From NCBI RefSeq assembly GCF_004798585.1, contig NZ_PPXQ01000003.1, forward strand, positions 248,001-312,000: a DNA stretch of 64,000 nt, written 5' to 3'. The notes below the pieces were generated by a model. The model worked only from the letters and a program-made list of their open reading frames with translations, had not been told where the DNA came from and did no database searches. Origin of the DNA: Massilia sp. Mn16-1_5. Lineage in GTDB: Bacteria > Pseudomonadota > Gammaproteobacteria > Burkholderiales > Burkholderiaceae_D. Made by a program: the position numbers and the translations under genes. Numbering within the stretch: the stretch's first letter is position 1; the number at the start of each line of letters is the position of its first letter. Positions 26,274 to 36,321 of the stretch are shown here, one piece after another.

Positions 26274-27185
26274 ATGGCCGACACCACCGCAAGTCCAGGC
26301 GCATCCCTCACGCAGCACCGCTGGCTGGTGCCCGCCTTTTTCGTCTTCCTCTGGAGTACCGGCTTCATCGTGGCCAAGTTCGGCCTGCCGTATGCGCCGC
26401 CGCTGACTTTCCTGCTGCTGCGCTGCCTCGGCGTGTTGCTGGTGCTGGTGCCGCTGGTGCTGGTCTCGCGCGCGCCCTGGCCGCACGGGCGCATGGGCCA
26501 CGTGGCGGTGGCGGGCCTGCTGCTGCAGGCCGGCTACCTGGGCGGCGTCTGGAGCGCCATCAAGATCGGCATGCCGGCGGGATTGTCGGCCCTGATCGTC
26601 GGCATGCAGCCCATCCTCACTGCCGTGGCGGCGCCGCTGATCGGCGAGCGGGTGCGGCCGCGCCAGTGGATCGGCCTGCTGCTCGGCCTGGGCGGCGTGG
26701 CGCTGGTGGTGGCAGCCAAGATCAATCTCAGCGGGCTGTCGACGCTCGCGATCGGGTATTGCCTGTTCGCGCTGCTGTCGATCACGATCGGCACCATGTA
26801 CCAGCGCCGTTACTGCCCGAGTTTCGACCTGCGCACCGGCACCGTGATCCAGTTCGCGGCCACCGTCGCCGCCTTGCTGCCCTGCGCGATCCTATTTGAA
26901 CACCTGGACCCATCCTTGTCTAAAGTAAGGTGGAACGCCGACTTCGTCGCCGCGCTGCTGTGGTCGATATTTGCGCTGTCGATCGGCGCGATCTTCCTGC
27001 TGTTTAGCCTGATCCGCCGCAGCAACGCTACCGAGGTAACGAGCCTGCTGTACCTCACGCCGCCCACCACCGCCGTCATGGCCTGGCTGCTGTTCGGCGA
27101 GTCGCTCAGCCCGCTCGGACTGCTGGGCATGGCGGTGGCCGTCACCGGTGTCGCATTCGTCGTCAAGAAACAGGAGCACTCATGA
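26274..27185 (+). CDS. EamA/DMT-family membrane transporter
   Basis: A 303-residue protein with about ten hydrophobic spans arranged as two EamA repeats (roughly 15-140 and 155-295). Typical pieces are 'FFVFLWSTGFIVAKFGLPYAPPL' split over the first span, 'LIVGMQPILTAVAAPLIGERV' in the first repeat and 'YLTPPTTAVMAWLLFGESLSPL' in the second. DMT exporters often move amino acids or other metabolites outward; the substrate is unknown. I use the ATG at 26274 rather than an upstream GTG. The stop overlaps the nitroreductase start (ATGA). Confidence 0.88.
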   Translation: MADTTASPGASLTQHRWLVPAFFVFLWSTGFIVAKFGLPYAPPLTFLLLRCLGVLLVLVPLVLVSRAPWPHGRMGHVAVAGLLLQAGYLGGVWSAIKIGMPAGLSALIVGMQPILTAVAAPLIGERVRPRQWIGLLLGLGGVALVVAAKINLSGLSTLAIGYCLFALLSITIGTMYQRRYCPSFDLRTGTVIQFAATVAALLPCAILFEHLDPSLSKVRWNADFVAALLWSIFALSIGAIFLLFSLIRRSNATEVTSLLYLTPPTTAVMAWLLFGESLSPLGLLGMAVAVTGVAFVVKKQEHS

Positions 27186-27877
27186 TCTCAAGCCAGCAAC
27201 AAGAAGCGGTCGATGCCGCCATCACCTCGCGCCGTTCGATCCGCGCCTTCCTCGACAAGCCGGTCGAGCAGGACGACATCGCGCGCATCCTGGAAGTGGC
27301 GTCGCGCGCCCCGTCCGGCACCAATACCCAGCCATGGAAGGTGTATGTGCTGACGGGAGCGGCGCGGGTCGCGCTGTCCGATGCGATCCTCGCCGTGCAT
27401 CTCGATCCCGAACAGTCGCGCCAGCATACCGAGGAATACGCCTACTATCCGCGCGAGTGGGTCTCGCCCTTCATCGACCGCCGCCGCAAGGTCGGCTGGG
27501 ACCTGTACAGCCTGCTCGGCCTGACGCGCGAAGACAAGGCCGGCATGGCGGCCCAGCATGCGCGCAACTTCCGCTTCTTCGATGCGCCTGTCGGGCTGAT
27601 CTTCACGATCGACCGCATCATGGAGCAGGGTTCCTGGCTCGACTACGGCATGTTTTTGCAGAACATCATGGTGGCGGCGCGCGGACGCGGTCTCGACACC
27701 TGCCCACAGGCGGCTTTCACGCAATACCACCGCATCATTGCCGAGCAACTGACACTGCCGGAAAACGAAACGGTGGTCTGCGGCATGGCGCTGGGCTGGG
27801 CCGATCCGTCGAAAATCGAGAACACGCTGGTGACCGAACGCGAACCGCTGTCGGCCTTTGTTCATTTTGTAAATTAA
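27182..27877 (+). CDS. Nitroreductase-family FMN oxidoreductase
   Basis: The 231-residue protein carries the nitroreductase fold: 'RRSIRAFLDKPV' at the N-terminus (FMN phosphate contact), 'APSGTNTQPWKV' near 45-56 and 'AARGRGLDTCPQAAF' near 165. These FMN- and NAD(P)H-dependent enzymes reduce nitro compounds, quinones or flavins. Its translation is coupled to the upstream transporter by a four-base overlap, which hints at a shared substrate, but nothing in the sequence tells which. Confidence 0.88.
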   Translation: MISSQQQEAVDAAITSRRSIRAFLDKPVEQDDIARILEVASRAPSGTNTQPWKVYVLTGAARVALSDAILAVHLDPEQSRQHTEEYAYYPREWVSPFIDRRRKVGWDLYSLLGLTREDKAGMAAQHARNFRFFDAPVGLIFTIDRIMEQGSWLDYGMFLQNIMVAARGRGLDTCPQAAFTQYHRIIAEQLTLPENETVVCGMALGWADPSKIENTLVTEREPLSAFVHFVN

Positions 27878-28053
27878 GTGTTGCGCTCGTTACACATTTG
27901 AAGAAGTTCGCCGCACACGCGGCCATGCGTTGTGCATGAGTCCGTTGTTGTGCGGCAAAATAGACGCGAGGGTGTTAAATTCGCTTGCAGTTGAGTTGCG
28001 GACGAATACACTTGATTAGTGCCTGATCGGTTCGCGTGAAAAAGGAAGTACCC

Positions 28054-29235
28054 ATGTTGAAGCTCCTGTTGTCTGTCCTGGTATCGCTGTTCCTGGTTGC
28101 CGAGCCTGTGTCGGCCGCTGGCGCCGGTGCCGGTGCGCAGGCCAGTTCGAGCAAGCAGAAGCGCCAGGCGGTCAAGAAAAAGGCCGTCAAGAAGACGACG
28201 GCCAAGGGCAAGCGAAAAGAGGCTGCCACCGTTGCCGCCGCCGACGACCGTCCGCGTCTGATCCGCCGGGTCGTGAAAGTCAACGGCAAGCGCCGCGTCG
28301 TGTACCAGACCATCCGCCGCGCCGCACCGGCCGTGCTGGCCATTCCCGCGGCCCGTACCGCCGGCGACCTGGCCGGCCTGAACAAGACGGGCGACCCGCT
28401 GTCGCTGCGCTCGAACGTCGCCTTCGTGATGGACCAGAACAGCTCGGAAGTGCTGTTCGAAAAGAATGCGAATGTCGCGCTGCCGATCGCCTCGATCACC
28501 AAGCTGATGACGGGCCTGGTCGTGGTCGAGGCCGAGCAGAACCTGAACGAAACCCTCACCATCACCAACGACGACGTCGACCGCCACAAGTACAGCAGCT
28601 CGCGCCTGCCGGTGGGCGCGCGCATGACCCGCAACAACCTGCTGCACATCGCGCTGATGAGTTCGGAAAACCGCGCCGCATCGGCCCTCGGACGCAACTA
28701 CCCGGGCGGCATCAATGCCTTTGTCGCGGCGATGAACGCAAAGGCGCGCGAGCTGGGCATGAACGACACGCGTTATGTCGATTCCAGCGGCCTGTCGAGC
28801 CAGAACGTTTCCAGTGCGCGCGACCTGGCGAAGCTGGTGGCCTACGCGCACCAGAAGCCGCTGCTGCGCCAGTACTCGACCGATCCGAACTGGGTGGTCG
28901 AAGCCAGCGGCCGTCCGATGCGCTACAACAATACGAATTACCTGGTGGCGCTGCCGGACTGGAACATCGGCCTGCAAAAGACCGGCTTCATCAACGAAGC
29001 AGGGCGCTGCCTTGTGATGCAGGCCATGATCCAGGGCCGCAACGTGATCATGGTCTTCCTCGATTCCAAGGGCAAGATGTCGCGTACCGCAGACGCGGGA
29101 CGCATGCGCCGCTGGCTGGAAGCGCTGACGCCGGACAGCATCAGCGTGCCGGTCGCGAGCCCGGTCAGCACGAACGACGCCACCCCGACCTCGTTTTCGA
29201 CCTTGTCGGCCGGCGCGATATTGCAGAAACGATAA
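28054..29235 (+). CDS. pbpG: D-alanyl-D-alanine endopeptidase (PBP7/PbpG-like)
   Basis: A periplasmic serine endopeptidase that cuts peptidoglycan cross-links. A signal peptide ends near residue 22 ('AEPVSAAG'). It is followed by a strongly basic Lys/Ala/Arg linker (about 28-90) that is unusual for PBP7. The S11 catalytic domain has SxxK in 'ASITKLMTG' (about 151), SxN in 'MSSENRAA' (about 210) and KTG in 'LQKTGF' (about 309). The chosen ATG at 28054 directly precedes the hydrophobic segment. Total 393 residues. A terminator hairpin follows the stop. Confidence 0.92.
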   Translation: MLKLLLSVLVSLFLVAEPVSAAGAGAGAQASSSKQKRQAVKKKAVKKTTAKGKRKEAATVAAADDRPRLIRRVVKVNGKRRVVYQTIRRAAPAVLAIPAARTAGDLAGLNKTGDPLSLRSNVAFVMDQNSSEVLFEKNANVALPIASITKLMTGLVVVEAEQNLNETLTITNDDVDRHKYSSSRLPVGARMTRNNLLHIALMSSENRAASALGRNYPGGINAFVAAMNAKARELGMNDTRYVDSSGLSSQNVSSARDLAKLVAYAHQKPLLRQYSTDPNWVVEASGRPMRYNNTNYLVALPDWNIGLQKTGFINEAGRCLVMQAMIQGRNVIMVFLDSKGKMSRTADAGRMRRWLEALTPDSISVPVASPVSTNDATPTSFSTLSAGAILQKR

Positions 29236-29250
29236 TTTGACGAAAACAAA

Positions 29251-29281
29251 GAACAACGGCGCCCGCGGGCGCCGTTCTTGT
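29251..29281. terminator. Bidirectional terminator after pbpG
   Basis: A perfect GC-rich stem AACGGCGCCCG/CGGGCGCCGTT (29255-29276) extended by GAAC/GTTC flanks and T-rich tails lies between the convergent pbpG and IclR genes. Confidence 0.8.
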
Positions 29282-29294
29282 TCATGAAGCCGCT

Positions 29295-30080
29295 TCAGGC
29301 AACCGAGGCAGGCCGGAACCCCAGCGCCGCCGAAATCTGGCTGGCTGTCTGCGCCAGGTCGTCGAGCCAGTCTTCCTGCAGGCGGTCGGCCGGCGCCGAG
29401 ATCGACAATCCCGCCACCAGCTTGCCGCCGTCGTCGTAGATGCCCGCGGCCATGCAGCGCACGCCCAGTTCCAGTTCCTCGTTGTCGCGCGCATAGCCGC
29501 GCGCCCGCACCAGACTCAATTCGCGTTCGAGCTTGGTGAGATCTGTGATCGAATTCTTGTTGTGTCCTGCGAGGCCCGTGCGCGTGGCATAGGCGCGGAT
29601 CGCCTTGGCCTCGTCCACCGATAAAAACAGCTTGCCGGTCGAGGTGAGGTGGAGCGGACCGCGTCCGCCGATCGCACGCACCACCTGCATGCCCGAGCGC
29701 TCGGAGAAGGCACGGTCGATATACACGATCTCGTCGCCCTGGCGCACCGACAGGTTCACCGTCTGCTGGGTTTTCTTGTGCAGGGCGCGCATGAAGTCGA
29801 GCGCCGCTTCGCGTACCGAGAGCCGGCTTTTCACGACGTTGCCCAGTTCTAGCAGGCGCATGCCGAGCCGGTAGGTGCCGGGTTCGACGCGGTCGACGAA
29901 TCGGGTCACGACCATGTCGTTGAGGATGCGGTGCGCGGTGGAGGGATGCAGGCCCGAGACCTTCGACAATTCCTTCAGGCTCACCGGATCGGGATAGGTC
30001 GCCAGCGCATCGAGCAGGGCGACCATGCGTTCAATCACCTGGATCGATGTCTTGGGCGGTTCAAGTGTTTCGATTTTCAT
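29295..30080 (-). CDS. IclR-family transcriptional regulator
   Basis: A 261-residue regulator. The N-terminal winged helix ('VIERMVALLDALATYPDPVS', 'LKELSKVSGLHPSTAHRILND') spans about 15-75, and the C-terminal IclR effector domain follows ('VREAALDFMRALHKKTQQTVN', 'GRGPLHLTSTGKLFLS', 'RGYARDNEELELGVRCMAAGI'). These proteins sense small aromatic or carboxylic ligands; the target is not evident because its neighbours are unrelated. The start at 30080 gives 'MKIETLEPPK'; the upstream frame is not convincing. Confidence 0.92.
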   Translation of the reverse strand: MKIETLEPPKTSIQVIERMVALLDALATYPDPVSLKELSKVSGLHPSTAHRILNDMVVTRFVDRVEPGTYRLGMRLLELGNVVKSRLSVREAALDFMRALHKKTQQTVNLSVRQGDEIVYIDRAFSERSGMQVVRAIGGRGPLHLTSTGKLFLSVDEAKAIRAYATRTGLAGHNKNSITDLTKLERELSLVRARGYARDNEELELGVRCMAAGIYDDGGKLVAGLSISAPADRLQEDWLDDLAQTASQISAALGFRPASVA

Positions 30081-30230
30081 GATGTGGTTGGTGCAGTGCG
30101 GTATCGTCCCTACTTTATACCATAATGCGAAAAGCAGCGATCGATTCGCTAGTATTGTTCGTCTAACACACACCGTTTCCCGGCCTCGCGTAGAACGGGC
30201 ATAATGGCAGCTTCATGTCTTCTTAGAAAT

Positions 30231-30620
30231 ATGATGGAACATCAGACCAGCGAATTCAAGAGCAAGGGCGGCTTCAAGCGCATCCTGGACGCATCGAGCT
30301 ATACAGTGCAGGGCCTGGCCATGGCCTGGCGTATCGAGCACGCTTTCCGCCAGGAAGTGCTGGTCTGTGCGCTCGGCCTCATCTTCGCTTTCGTGCTGCC
30401 GGTCTCGGGCTTCGAGCGCCTGGTGCTGATCGGGGTGCTGCTGCTGGTGCTGATCGTCGAACTGATCAACTCGGCCATCGAGGCCATCGTCGACCGTATC
30501 TCGCTCGAGCGCCATCCGCTGTCGAAGAACGCGAAGGACTTCGGCAGCGCCGCCGTCGGGCTGACGGTATTGCTGGCCGCGATCACCTGGGGCACGGTGC
30601 TATATAACCGATTCGCCTAA
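30231..30620 (+). CDS. dgkA: Diacylglycerol kinase DgkA
   Basis: A small inner-membrane kinase that phosphorylates diacylglycerol to phosphatidic acid. The 129-residue protein has the family's N-terminal amphipathic region ('GFKRILDASSYTVQGLAMAW') and three membrane spans. Its signature is 'ELINSAIEAIVDRIS' with the catalytic and metal-binding glutamates, followed by 'HPLSKNAKDFGSAAV'. The start may be either of two adjacent ATGs (30231 or 30234). It is a single gene unit. Confidence 0.95.
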   Translation: MMEHQTSEFKSKGGFKRILDASSYTVQGLAMAWRIEHAFRQEVLVCALGLIFAFVLPVSGFERLVLIGVLLLVLIVELINSAIEAIVDRISLERHPLSKNAKDFGSAAVGLTVLLAAITWGTVLYNRFA

Positions 30621-30733
30621 GGAACTGCGATAACAGCACAGCAAGCTTGTCGAAAATGCCGCAAAATAGCCGGATGGCTTGCGGCGTCGTCTACCGCCGT
30701 CACGCCTGTTCCTGACAAACCCTGGAGATGACC

Positions 30734-31372
30734 ATGACCTTACGCCTCGGCGACACCGCACCTGATTTCGAGCAGGATTCCACCATCGGCCGTATCCGCT
30801 TCCACGAGTGGGCGGGCGATTCCTGGGTCGTGCTGTTCTCGCACCCGGCCGACTTCACGCCGGTCTGCACGACGGAACTGGGCCTGACGGCCAAGCTGAA
30901 GCCGGAATTCGACAAGCGCAACGTGAAGGCGATCGCGCTCTCCGTCGACCCGGCCGAGCAGCACAAGAACTGGATCAAGGATATCGAGGAAACCCAGCAG
31001 ACCGTGGTCGGCTTCCCGATCATCGCCGATGCCGACAAGACCGTCTCTACCCTGTACGACATGATCCACCCGGAAGTGTCGGCCACGGCAACCGTGCGTT
31101 CGCTGTTCGTGATCGATCCGAAGAAAAAAATCCGCCTGACCATCACCTACCCGATGAGCACCGGCCGCAACTTCGACGAAGTGCTGCGCGTGATCGACGC
31201 GCTGCAGCTGACCGACGGCTACACGGTGGCCACGCCGGGCAACTGGAAGGATGGCGACGACGTGATCATTCCGCTGACCGTGCAGGATCCGGCGGTGCTG
31301 GCCGAGAAATATCCAAAAGGTTTTACGTCGCCACGCCCATACCTGCGCCTGACGCCGCAGCCCAACAAATAA
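30734..31372 (+). CDS. Peroxiredoxin (1-Cys, Prx6-type)
   Basis: The 212-residue protein has the AhpC/TSA fold with the peroxidatic cysteine in 'HPADFTPVCTTELG' (about residue 46) and the Prx6-type C-terminal domain ('RVIDALQLTDGYTVATPGNW', 'YPKGFTSPRPYLRLTPQ'). It would detoxify hydrogen peroxide or alkyl hydroperoxides in the cytoplasm. No resolving cysteine is apparent. I chose the ATG at 30734, which is correctly spaced from GGAG, over one at 30728. Confidence 0.93.
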   Translation: MTLRLGDTAPDFEQDSTIGRIRFHEWAGDSWVVLFSHPADFTPVCTTELGLTAKLKPEFDKRNVKAIALSVDPAEQHKNWIKDIEETQQTVVGFPIIADADKTVSTLYDMIHPEVSATATVRSLFVIDPKKKIRLTITYPMSTGRNFDEVLRVIDALQLTDGYTVATPGNWKDGDDVIIPLTVQDPAVLAEKYPKGFTSPRPYLRLTPQPNK

Positions 31373-31414
31373 TCGACATCGCTCCGGCGGCGTCTACGAA
31401 ACGTACGCCGAAGC

Positions 31415-31527
31415 TGTAGGGTGGGCACTCCGTGCCCACGCGGTCTTACCGCTTGATTATTTGCGGCCTTAAACACGTTTCGATATTCAAACGTTTAACC
31501 GCGTGGGCACGGAGTGCCCACCCTACA
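31415..31527. repeat. REP-like palindromic element B
   Basis: Two 30-bp arms (31415-31444 and 31498-31527) are perfect inverted copies. Each starts TGTAGGGTGGGCAC and contains an inner GTGGGCACtccGTGCCCAC hairpin. The 53-base middle is A/T-richer. The element fills the spacer between the peroxiredoxin and TauE genes. Confidence 0.9.
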
Positions 31528-31606
31528 CCCCCCATTCCCGCGCCCCGCATAAGCAAATAAGAATCTCATCGTTTGTCCCACGGCTGACCCGGCTTACTCT
31601 TGGGGC

Positions 31607-32380
31607 ATGTTGATGACCTATATTACCGCCGGCTTCGCGGTCGGCTTGCTGGTCGGAATGACCGGCGTAGGCGGCGGTTCGCTGATGACGCCGCTGCTGA
31701 CGCTGCTGTTCGGCGTCTCTCCCACGGTCGCGGTCGGCACCGATCTCGCCTTTGCCTCGATCACCAAGAGCGCCGGCACCATTACCCACCGTTTCAACGG
31801 CACCGTCGACTGGGCCATCGTGCGCCGCCTGTGCCTGGGCGCGCTGCCCGCGGCCTTGATCGCCACCCTGATCCTGAGCCGCTACGGCGCTCTCGACGCA
31901 GCCATCGGCCAGCTCATCCGCTATTCGATCGCCGGTTCCGTCATGCTGACCGTCGTCGCGCTGCTGTTCCGCCGCCGCATGATTGCCTGGGTTAACGCCC
32001 ACCCGGAGCGCCAGCTGCAGGGGAGAAAGCTGAGCGCCGCTACCATCCTTGCCGGCGCCATCCTCGGCACCCTCGTCACCGTGTCCTCGATCGGCGCGGG
32101 CGCCATCGGCGCCACCTTGCTGGTGCTGCTGTATCCGAAGCTGACCCCGGCGCAAGTGGCCGGTACCGACATCGCCTACGCCGTGCCGCTGACCGCAATT
32201 GCGGCCGCTGGTCACTGGTGGCTGGGCTCGATCGACTGGACGCTGCTGGTGACTCTGCTGATCGGCTCGCTGCCAGGCATTACCCTCGGTTCCATGCTGG
32301 CGCGCAAGGTACCGGAGCGCTTCCTGCGCGCCCTGCTGGCGATGACCTTGACCGGCGTTGCAGTAAAACTCATCTACTGA
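31607..32380 (+). CDS. TauE/SafE-family sulfite/organosulfonate exporter-like protein
   Basis: A 257-residue membrane protein with about seven or eight hydrophobic spans. The family repeats are 'GLLVGMTGVGGGSLMTPLL' near the N-terminus and 'GTLVTVSSIGAGAIGATLL' near 155. TauE/SafE proteins are proposed to export sulfite, sulfoacetate or related anions. Its location just upstream of the cysTWA sulfate uptake genes on the same strand fits a sulfur role, although 124 bases separate them. Possible alternative start at 31613. Confidence 0.85.
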   Translation: MLMTYITAGFAVGLLVGMTGVGGGSLMTPLLTLLFGVSPTVAVGTDLAFASITKSAGTITHRFNGTVDWAIVRRLCLGALPAALIATLILSRYGALDAAIGQLIRYSIAGSVMLTVVALLFRRRMIAWVNAHPERQLQGRKLSAATILAGAILGTLVTVSSIGAGAIGATLLVLLYPKLTPAQVAGTDIAYAVPLTAIAAAGHWWLGSIDWTLLVTLLIGSLPGITLGSMLARKVPERFLRALLAMTLTGVAVKLIY

Positions 32381-32504
32381 GCGATGTAAGGTTCACCACG
32401 CTAATAGCGTAATTCGTCTATGCAAATGAAGATTCCTTCGTTTGTTTTATGAGTTGGAAGTGAGATTATTACAGTCCGTTAGAAGAATTTGTAATAAGGC
32501 CTCC

Positions 32505-33347
32505 ATGAACATACTGCAGCCGCGCGCACCAGGCCGGGTCATCCCCGGCTTCGGGCTGTCGCTCGGGTTCACGATCTTTTATCTTGCACTGATCGTGCTG
32601 ATCCCGCTGTCGGCCGTCTTCCTGAAAACCTTCACGATGAGCTGGGACGCGTTCTGGACGGCGGTCTCGTCCGATCGCGTGGTCGCGTCCTACAAGCTCA
32701 GCTTCGGCGCCTCGCTGATCGCGGCCGCGTTGAACGTCGTGTTCGGCGGCATCGTCGCCTGGGTGCTGGTGCGTTATAAATTTCCCGGCAAGCGCTTCGT
32801 CGACGCCCTGGTCGACCTGCCGTTCGCACTGCCGACCGCCGTCGCCGGCATTACGCTGACCGCCCTGTATTCGAACAACGGCTGGATCGGCAAGTACCTG
32901 GAAACCTTTGGCATCAAGGTCGCCTTCACCCCGCTGGGCGTGGTGGTGGCGCTGACCTTCATCGGCCTGCCTTTCGTGGTGCGCACGGTGCAGCCGGTGC
33001 TGGAAGAAGCCGAGCGCGAACTCGAGGAAGCGGCGGCCAGCCTGGGCGCGAGCCCGCTGCAGACCTTCTTCCGCGTGATCCTGCCCTCGATCGTGCCGGC
33101 GTTGCTGACCGGCTTCGCGCTGGCCTTTGCGCGCGCCACCGGCGAATACGGCTCCGTCATTTTCATCGCCGGCAACCTGCCGATGGTCTCGGAAATCACG
33201 CCGCTCTTCATCATCACCAAACTGGAACAGTACGACTACGCCGGCGCCACCGCGATTGCGGTCGTGATGCTGATCGTGTCCTTCATCCTGCTCCTGACGA
33301 TCAACCTGTTGCAGGCCTGGACCCGTAGAAGGGCAGGCAAGAAATGA
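32505..33347 (+). CDS. cysT: Sulfate/thiosulfate ABC transporter permease CysT
   Basis: First permease of the sulfate transporter, 280 residues with six spans. '[21 protein letters not shown]' is the first hydrophobic region, '[20 protein letters not shown]' is characteristic, and the EAA coupling loop is '[21 protein letters not shown]' near 185-205. The start at 32505 follows AAGG. The stop overlaps cysW by four bases. No periplasmic binding protein (Sbp or CysP) gene is in the cluster. Confidence 0.94.
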   Translation: MNILQPRAPGRVIPGFGLSLGFTIFYLALIVLIPLSAVFLKTFTMSWDAFWTAVSSDRVVASYKLSFGASLIAAALNVVFGGIVAWVLVRYKFPGKRFVDALVDLPFALPTAVAGITLTALYSNNGWIGKYLETFGIKVAFTPLGVVVALTFIGLPFVVRTVQPVLEEAERELEEAAASLGASPLQTFFRVILPSIVPALLTGFALAFARATGEYGSVIFIAGNLPMVSEITPLFIITKLEQYDYAGATAIAVVMLIVSFILLLTINLLQAWTRRRAGKK

Positions 33348-34252
33348 GTGCAGTCCTCGATAAACCACTCGTGACGCCACAAACGACCACACGCCGCGTG
33401 AAGACGAATGCCTTCGAGCCGAACTGGGTGCGCTACACCTTGATCGCCGTCGCGCTGATCTTCCTGACCCTGTTCCTGTTCGTGCCGCTGGTGGCCGTGT
33501 TCACGGAGGCCTTGAAGCGCGGCTGGGACACCTATGTCGAGTCCATCCTCGACCCGGACGCCATCTCGGCCATCAAGCTCACGCTCATCGCGGCCGGCAT
33601 CGCGGTGCCGCTGAACCTCGTGTTCGGCGTGGCTGCGGCCTGGGCCATCGCGAAGTTCGACTTCAAGGGCAAGAGCGTGCTGCTCACGCTGATCGACCTG
33701 CCGTTCTCGGTGTCTCCCGTGATTGCGGGCCTGATCTACGTGCTGCTGTTCGGCGCCCAGGGCTGGTTCGGCGAATGGCTGATGGAGCACGACATCAAGA
33801 TCCTGTTCGCGGTCCCGGGCATCGTGCTGGCCACCGTCTTCATTACTTTCCCGTTTGTCGCGCGCGAGCTGATTCCGCTGATGCAGCAGCAGGGCACCGA
33901 GGAAGAAGAAGCCGCGCTGGTACTGGGCGCTTCGGGCTGGCAGACCTTCTGGCGCGTGACACTCCCGAACATCAAGTGGGGCCTGCTGTACGGCGTCATT
34001 CTCTGTAATGCGCGGGCGATGGGCGAGTTCGGCGCGGTGTCGGTGGTCTCGGGCCACATCCGCGGCGAGACCAACACCATGCCGCTGCAGGTCGAGATCC
34101 TCTACAACGAATACAACTTCACGGCCGCGTTCGCGATCGCATCCCTGCTGGCGCTGCTCGCGCTGGTGACGCTGGCCATCAAGACCTTTATCGAATGGCG
34201 TCTGCACCAATCCAGGAGCGCAGACACCGGTACCACGGAGCGCACGCAATGA
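33344..34252 (+). CDS. cysW: Sulfate/thiosulfate ABC transporter permease CysW
   Basis: Second permease of the sulfate transporter, 302 residues. An N-terminal hydrophilic leader is followed by six spans and the coupling loop '[22 protein letters not shown]'. The segment '[20 protein letters not shown]' is typical of CysW. Its ATG overlaps the cysT stop (ATGA), and its own stop overlaps cysA, indicating tight translational coupling. Confidence 0.95.
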   Translation: MSAVLDKPLVTPQTTTRRVKTNAFEPNWVRYTLIAVALIFLTLFLFVPLVAVFTEALKRGWDTYVESILDPDAISAIKLTLIAAGIAVPLNLVFGVAAAWAIAKFDFKGKSVLLTLIDLPFSVSPVIAGLIYVLLFGAQGWFGEWLMEHDIKILFAVPGIVLATVFITFPFVARELIPLMQQQGTEEEEAALVLGASGWQTFWRVTLPNIKWGLLYGVILCNARAMGEFGAVSVVSGHIRGETNTMPLQVEILYNEYNFTAAFAIASLLALLALVTLAIKTFIEWRLHQSRSADTGTTERTQ

Positions 34253-35322
34253 CGATCGAAGTCCAACACATCCGCAAGCAGTTCGGCCAGTTCAAGGCGC
34301 TCGACGACGTCTCGCTGCAATTCCCGAATGGCGAGCTGACCGCCTTGCTCGGCCCTTCGGGCTGCGGCAAGACCACGCTGCTGCGCATCATCGCCGGCCT
34401 CGAGCATCCCGACAGCGGCTCCGTGCTGCTCGACGGCCAGGATGCGTCGAGCAGCCACGTGCGCGAGCGCCAGGTCGGCTTCGTGTTCCAGCATTACGCG
34501 CTTTTTAAACACATGACGGTGTTCGAGAACGTGGCCTTCGGCCTGCGCGTGCGTCCGCGCCGCGAGCGTCCGAGCGAGCAGCAGATCCGCGACAAGGTCA
34601 AGCAGCTGCTGGAACTGGTGCAGCTGGACTGGATCGCCGACCGCTATCCGCCGCAATTGTCCGGCGGCCAGCGCCAGCGTATCGCGCTGGCCCGTGCCCT
34701 GGCCGTGGAGCCGCGCGTGCTGTTATTGGATGAGCCCTTCGGCGCACTGGACGCCAAGGTGCGCAAGGAACTGCGCCGCTGGCTGCGCCGCCTGCACGAC
34801 GAGCTGCACGTGACCTCGATCTTCGTCACCCACGACCAGGAAGAAGCGCTGGAAGTGGCGGACCAGGTGGTGGTCATGAACAAGGGCCGCGTCGAGCAGC
34901 TCGGCACGCCGGAGAGCGTGTACAACGCGCCCGCGTCGCCCTTCGTGTACAGCTTCCTCGGCAACGTCAACCTGTTCCACGGCCGCGTGCACGATGGCGT
35001 GCTGGCCAGCGGCGACGCGCTGTTCGACGCGCCCGGTTTTGGCGGCGTGCAGAACGCCGACGGCATCGGCTACGTACGTCCGCACGACCTCGACGTCGAA
35101 CGCTATGCGGCAGGCAAGCAGGGCATCGTGGTGAAGCTGCGCCGCGCGCATGCGATCGGCCCGCTGGCCCAGCTCGACCTCGAGCGCACGGACAATGCCC
35201 AGCTGATCGAAGCCGTGATACCGAACGAGCGCTTCGCCGGCCTCGGTCTCAAGGAAGGCGAGACCCTGGTCGTGCGGCCGCGCCAGATCCAAGTCTTCGT
35301 CGACGAGGGAGGCGGCATATGA
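34249..35322 (+). CDS. cysA: Sulfate/thiosulfate ABC transporter ATPase CysA
   Basis: A 357-residue ABC ATPase. Walker A 'GPSGCGKTT' (about 36), signature '[15 protein letters not shown]' (about 136), Walker B '[15 protein letters not shown]' and the switch His in 'FVTHDQEEA' are all intact. A C-terminal TOBE-like regulatory domain (about 240-357) includes '[11 protein letters not shown]'. The real start overlaps the cysW stop; the 18-residue upstream extension shadows cysW. Its stop overlaps the CysB-like gene. Confidence 0.96.
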   Translation: MTIEVQHIRKQFGQFKALDDVSLQFPNGELTALLGPSGCGKTTLLRIIAGLEHPDSGSVLLDGQDASSSHVRERQVGFVFQHYALFKHMTVFENVAFGLRVRPRRERPSEQQIRDKVKQLLELVQLDWIADRYPPQLSGGQRQRIALARALAVEPRVLLLDEPFGALDAKVRKELRRWLRRLHDELHVTSIFVTHDQEEALEVADQVVVMNKGRVEQLGTPESVYNAPASPFVYSFLGNVNLFHGRVHDGVLASGDALFDAPGFGGVQNADGIGYVRPHDLDVERYAAGKQGIVVKLRRAHAIGPLAQLDLERTDNAQLIEAVIPNERFAGLGLKEGETLVVRPRQIQVFVDEGGGI

Positions 35323-36257
35323 ACTTCCAGCAGCTGCGCTCGGTGCGTGAAGCCGCGCGCCGCAATTTCAACCTGACCGACGTCGCCAGTGCGCTGTTCA
35401 CCTCGCAGCCTGGCGTGTCGCGCCAGATCCGCGAACTCGAAGACGAACTCGGCGTCGTCATCTTCGAGCGCAACGGCAAGCGCCTGACCGGCCTCACTGC
35501 GCCGGGCAAGGGCATTTTAAAAATCGTCGAGCGCCTGCTGGTGGAAGCGGAAAACCTGGCGCAGGCCAGCCAGGAATATTCGGCCCAGGACAGCGGCACA
35601 TTGACCATCGCCGTCACCCACACCCAGGCGCGCTACGCGCTGCCGCAAGTGGTGCAGTCCTTCCGCAACGCCTTTCCGAACGTGCGCATCGCCCTGCAGC
35701 AGAGCGCACCGGAACACATCGCCGAATATGTGCTCTCGGGCCGCGCCGACATCGGCATCGCGACCGAGGGTTTGACAGCCTTCCCGGACCTGGTGTCCTT
35801 CCCGTGCTATCGCTGGAGCCACGTGGTGGTCGCGCCCGACGGCCATCCGCTGCTGAGTAAGACGCCGCTGCGCCTGGAAGACCTGGCCGAGCATCCGCTG
35901 ATCACCTACGACGTCGGCTATACGGGCCGCAGCCACATCGACGAGGCTTTCAGTAAAGCCGAACTGGCGCCGGACATGGTGCTCACCGCCATGGACTCGG
36001 ACGTCATCAAGCAGTATGTGTCGCTGGGGATGGGCGTCGGAATTATCGCCTCGATGGCCTTCGACCATGGACGCGACAGGGGACTAAGGGCGATCGAGTC
36101 TTCGCACCTGTTTGCGCCGAACGTGACGCGCCTGGCCGTGCGGCGCGGGGCATATCTTCGGGCGTATGCCTATCACTTCATCGAACGTTTTGCGCCGGGG
36201 TTCACGAAGCAGGATATCGAGCGCTCGCTGGCGGCGGATGAGGCGGTGGGGATTTGA
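35319..36257 (+). CDS. CysB/Cbl-type LysR regulator
   Basis: A 312-residue LysR-type activator of sulfur assimilation genes. The winged helix is '[20 protein letters not shown]' followed by '[20 protein letters not shown]' (first 65 residues). It matches CysB and Cbl rather than general LysR. The effector domain includes '[19 protein letters not shown]' and '[12 protein letters not shown]'. In enteric bacteria CysB senses N-acetylserine. Its start overlaps the cysA stop, so regulator and transporter are made from one transcript. Whether it is CysB or Cbl cannot be decided. Confidence 0.92.
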   Translation: MNFQQLRSVREAARRNFNLTDVASALFTSQPGVSRQIRELEDELGVVIFERNGKRLTGLTAPGKGILKIVERLLVEAENLAQASQEYSAQDSGTLTIAVTHTQARYALPQVVQSFRNAFPNVRIALQQSAPEHIAEYVLSGRADIGIATEGLTAFPDLVSFPCYRWSHVVVAPDGHPLLSKTPLRLEDLAEHPLITYDVGYTGRSHIDEAFSKAELAPDMVLTAMDSDVIKQYVSLGMGVGIIASMAFDHGRDRGLRAIESSHLFAPNVTRLAVRRGAYLRAYAYHFIERFAPGFTKQDIERSLAADEAVGI

Positions 36258-36261
36258 CTGA

Positions 36262-36291
36262 TGTAGGGTGGACGGCTCCGCCGTCCACGCG
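36262..36291. repeat. REP-like palindromic element C (single arm)
   Basis: TGTAGGGTGGACGGC and an inner GTGGACGGCtccGCCGTCCAC hairpin, starting five bases after the cysB-like stop. It has the same GTAGGGTGG opening as the other three elements but only one arm. Confidence 0.7.
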
Positions 36292-36321
36292 TTCAACGGT
36301 CGTCGAGACACCGCGCGGTTT

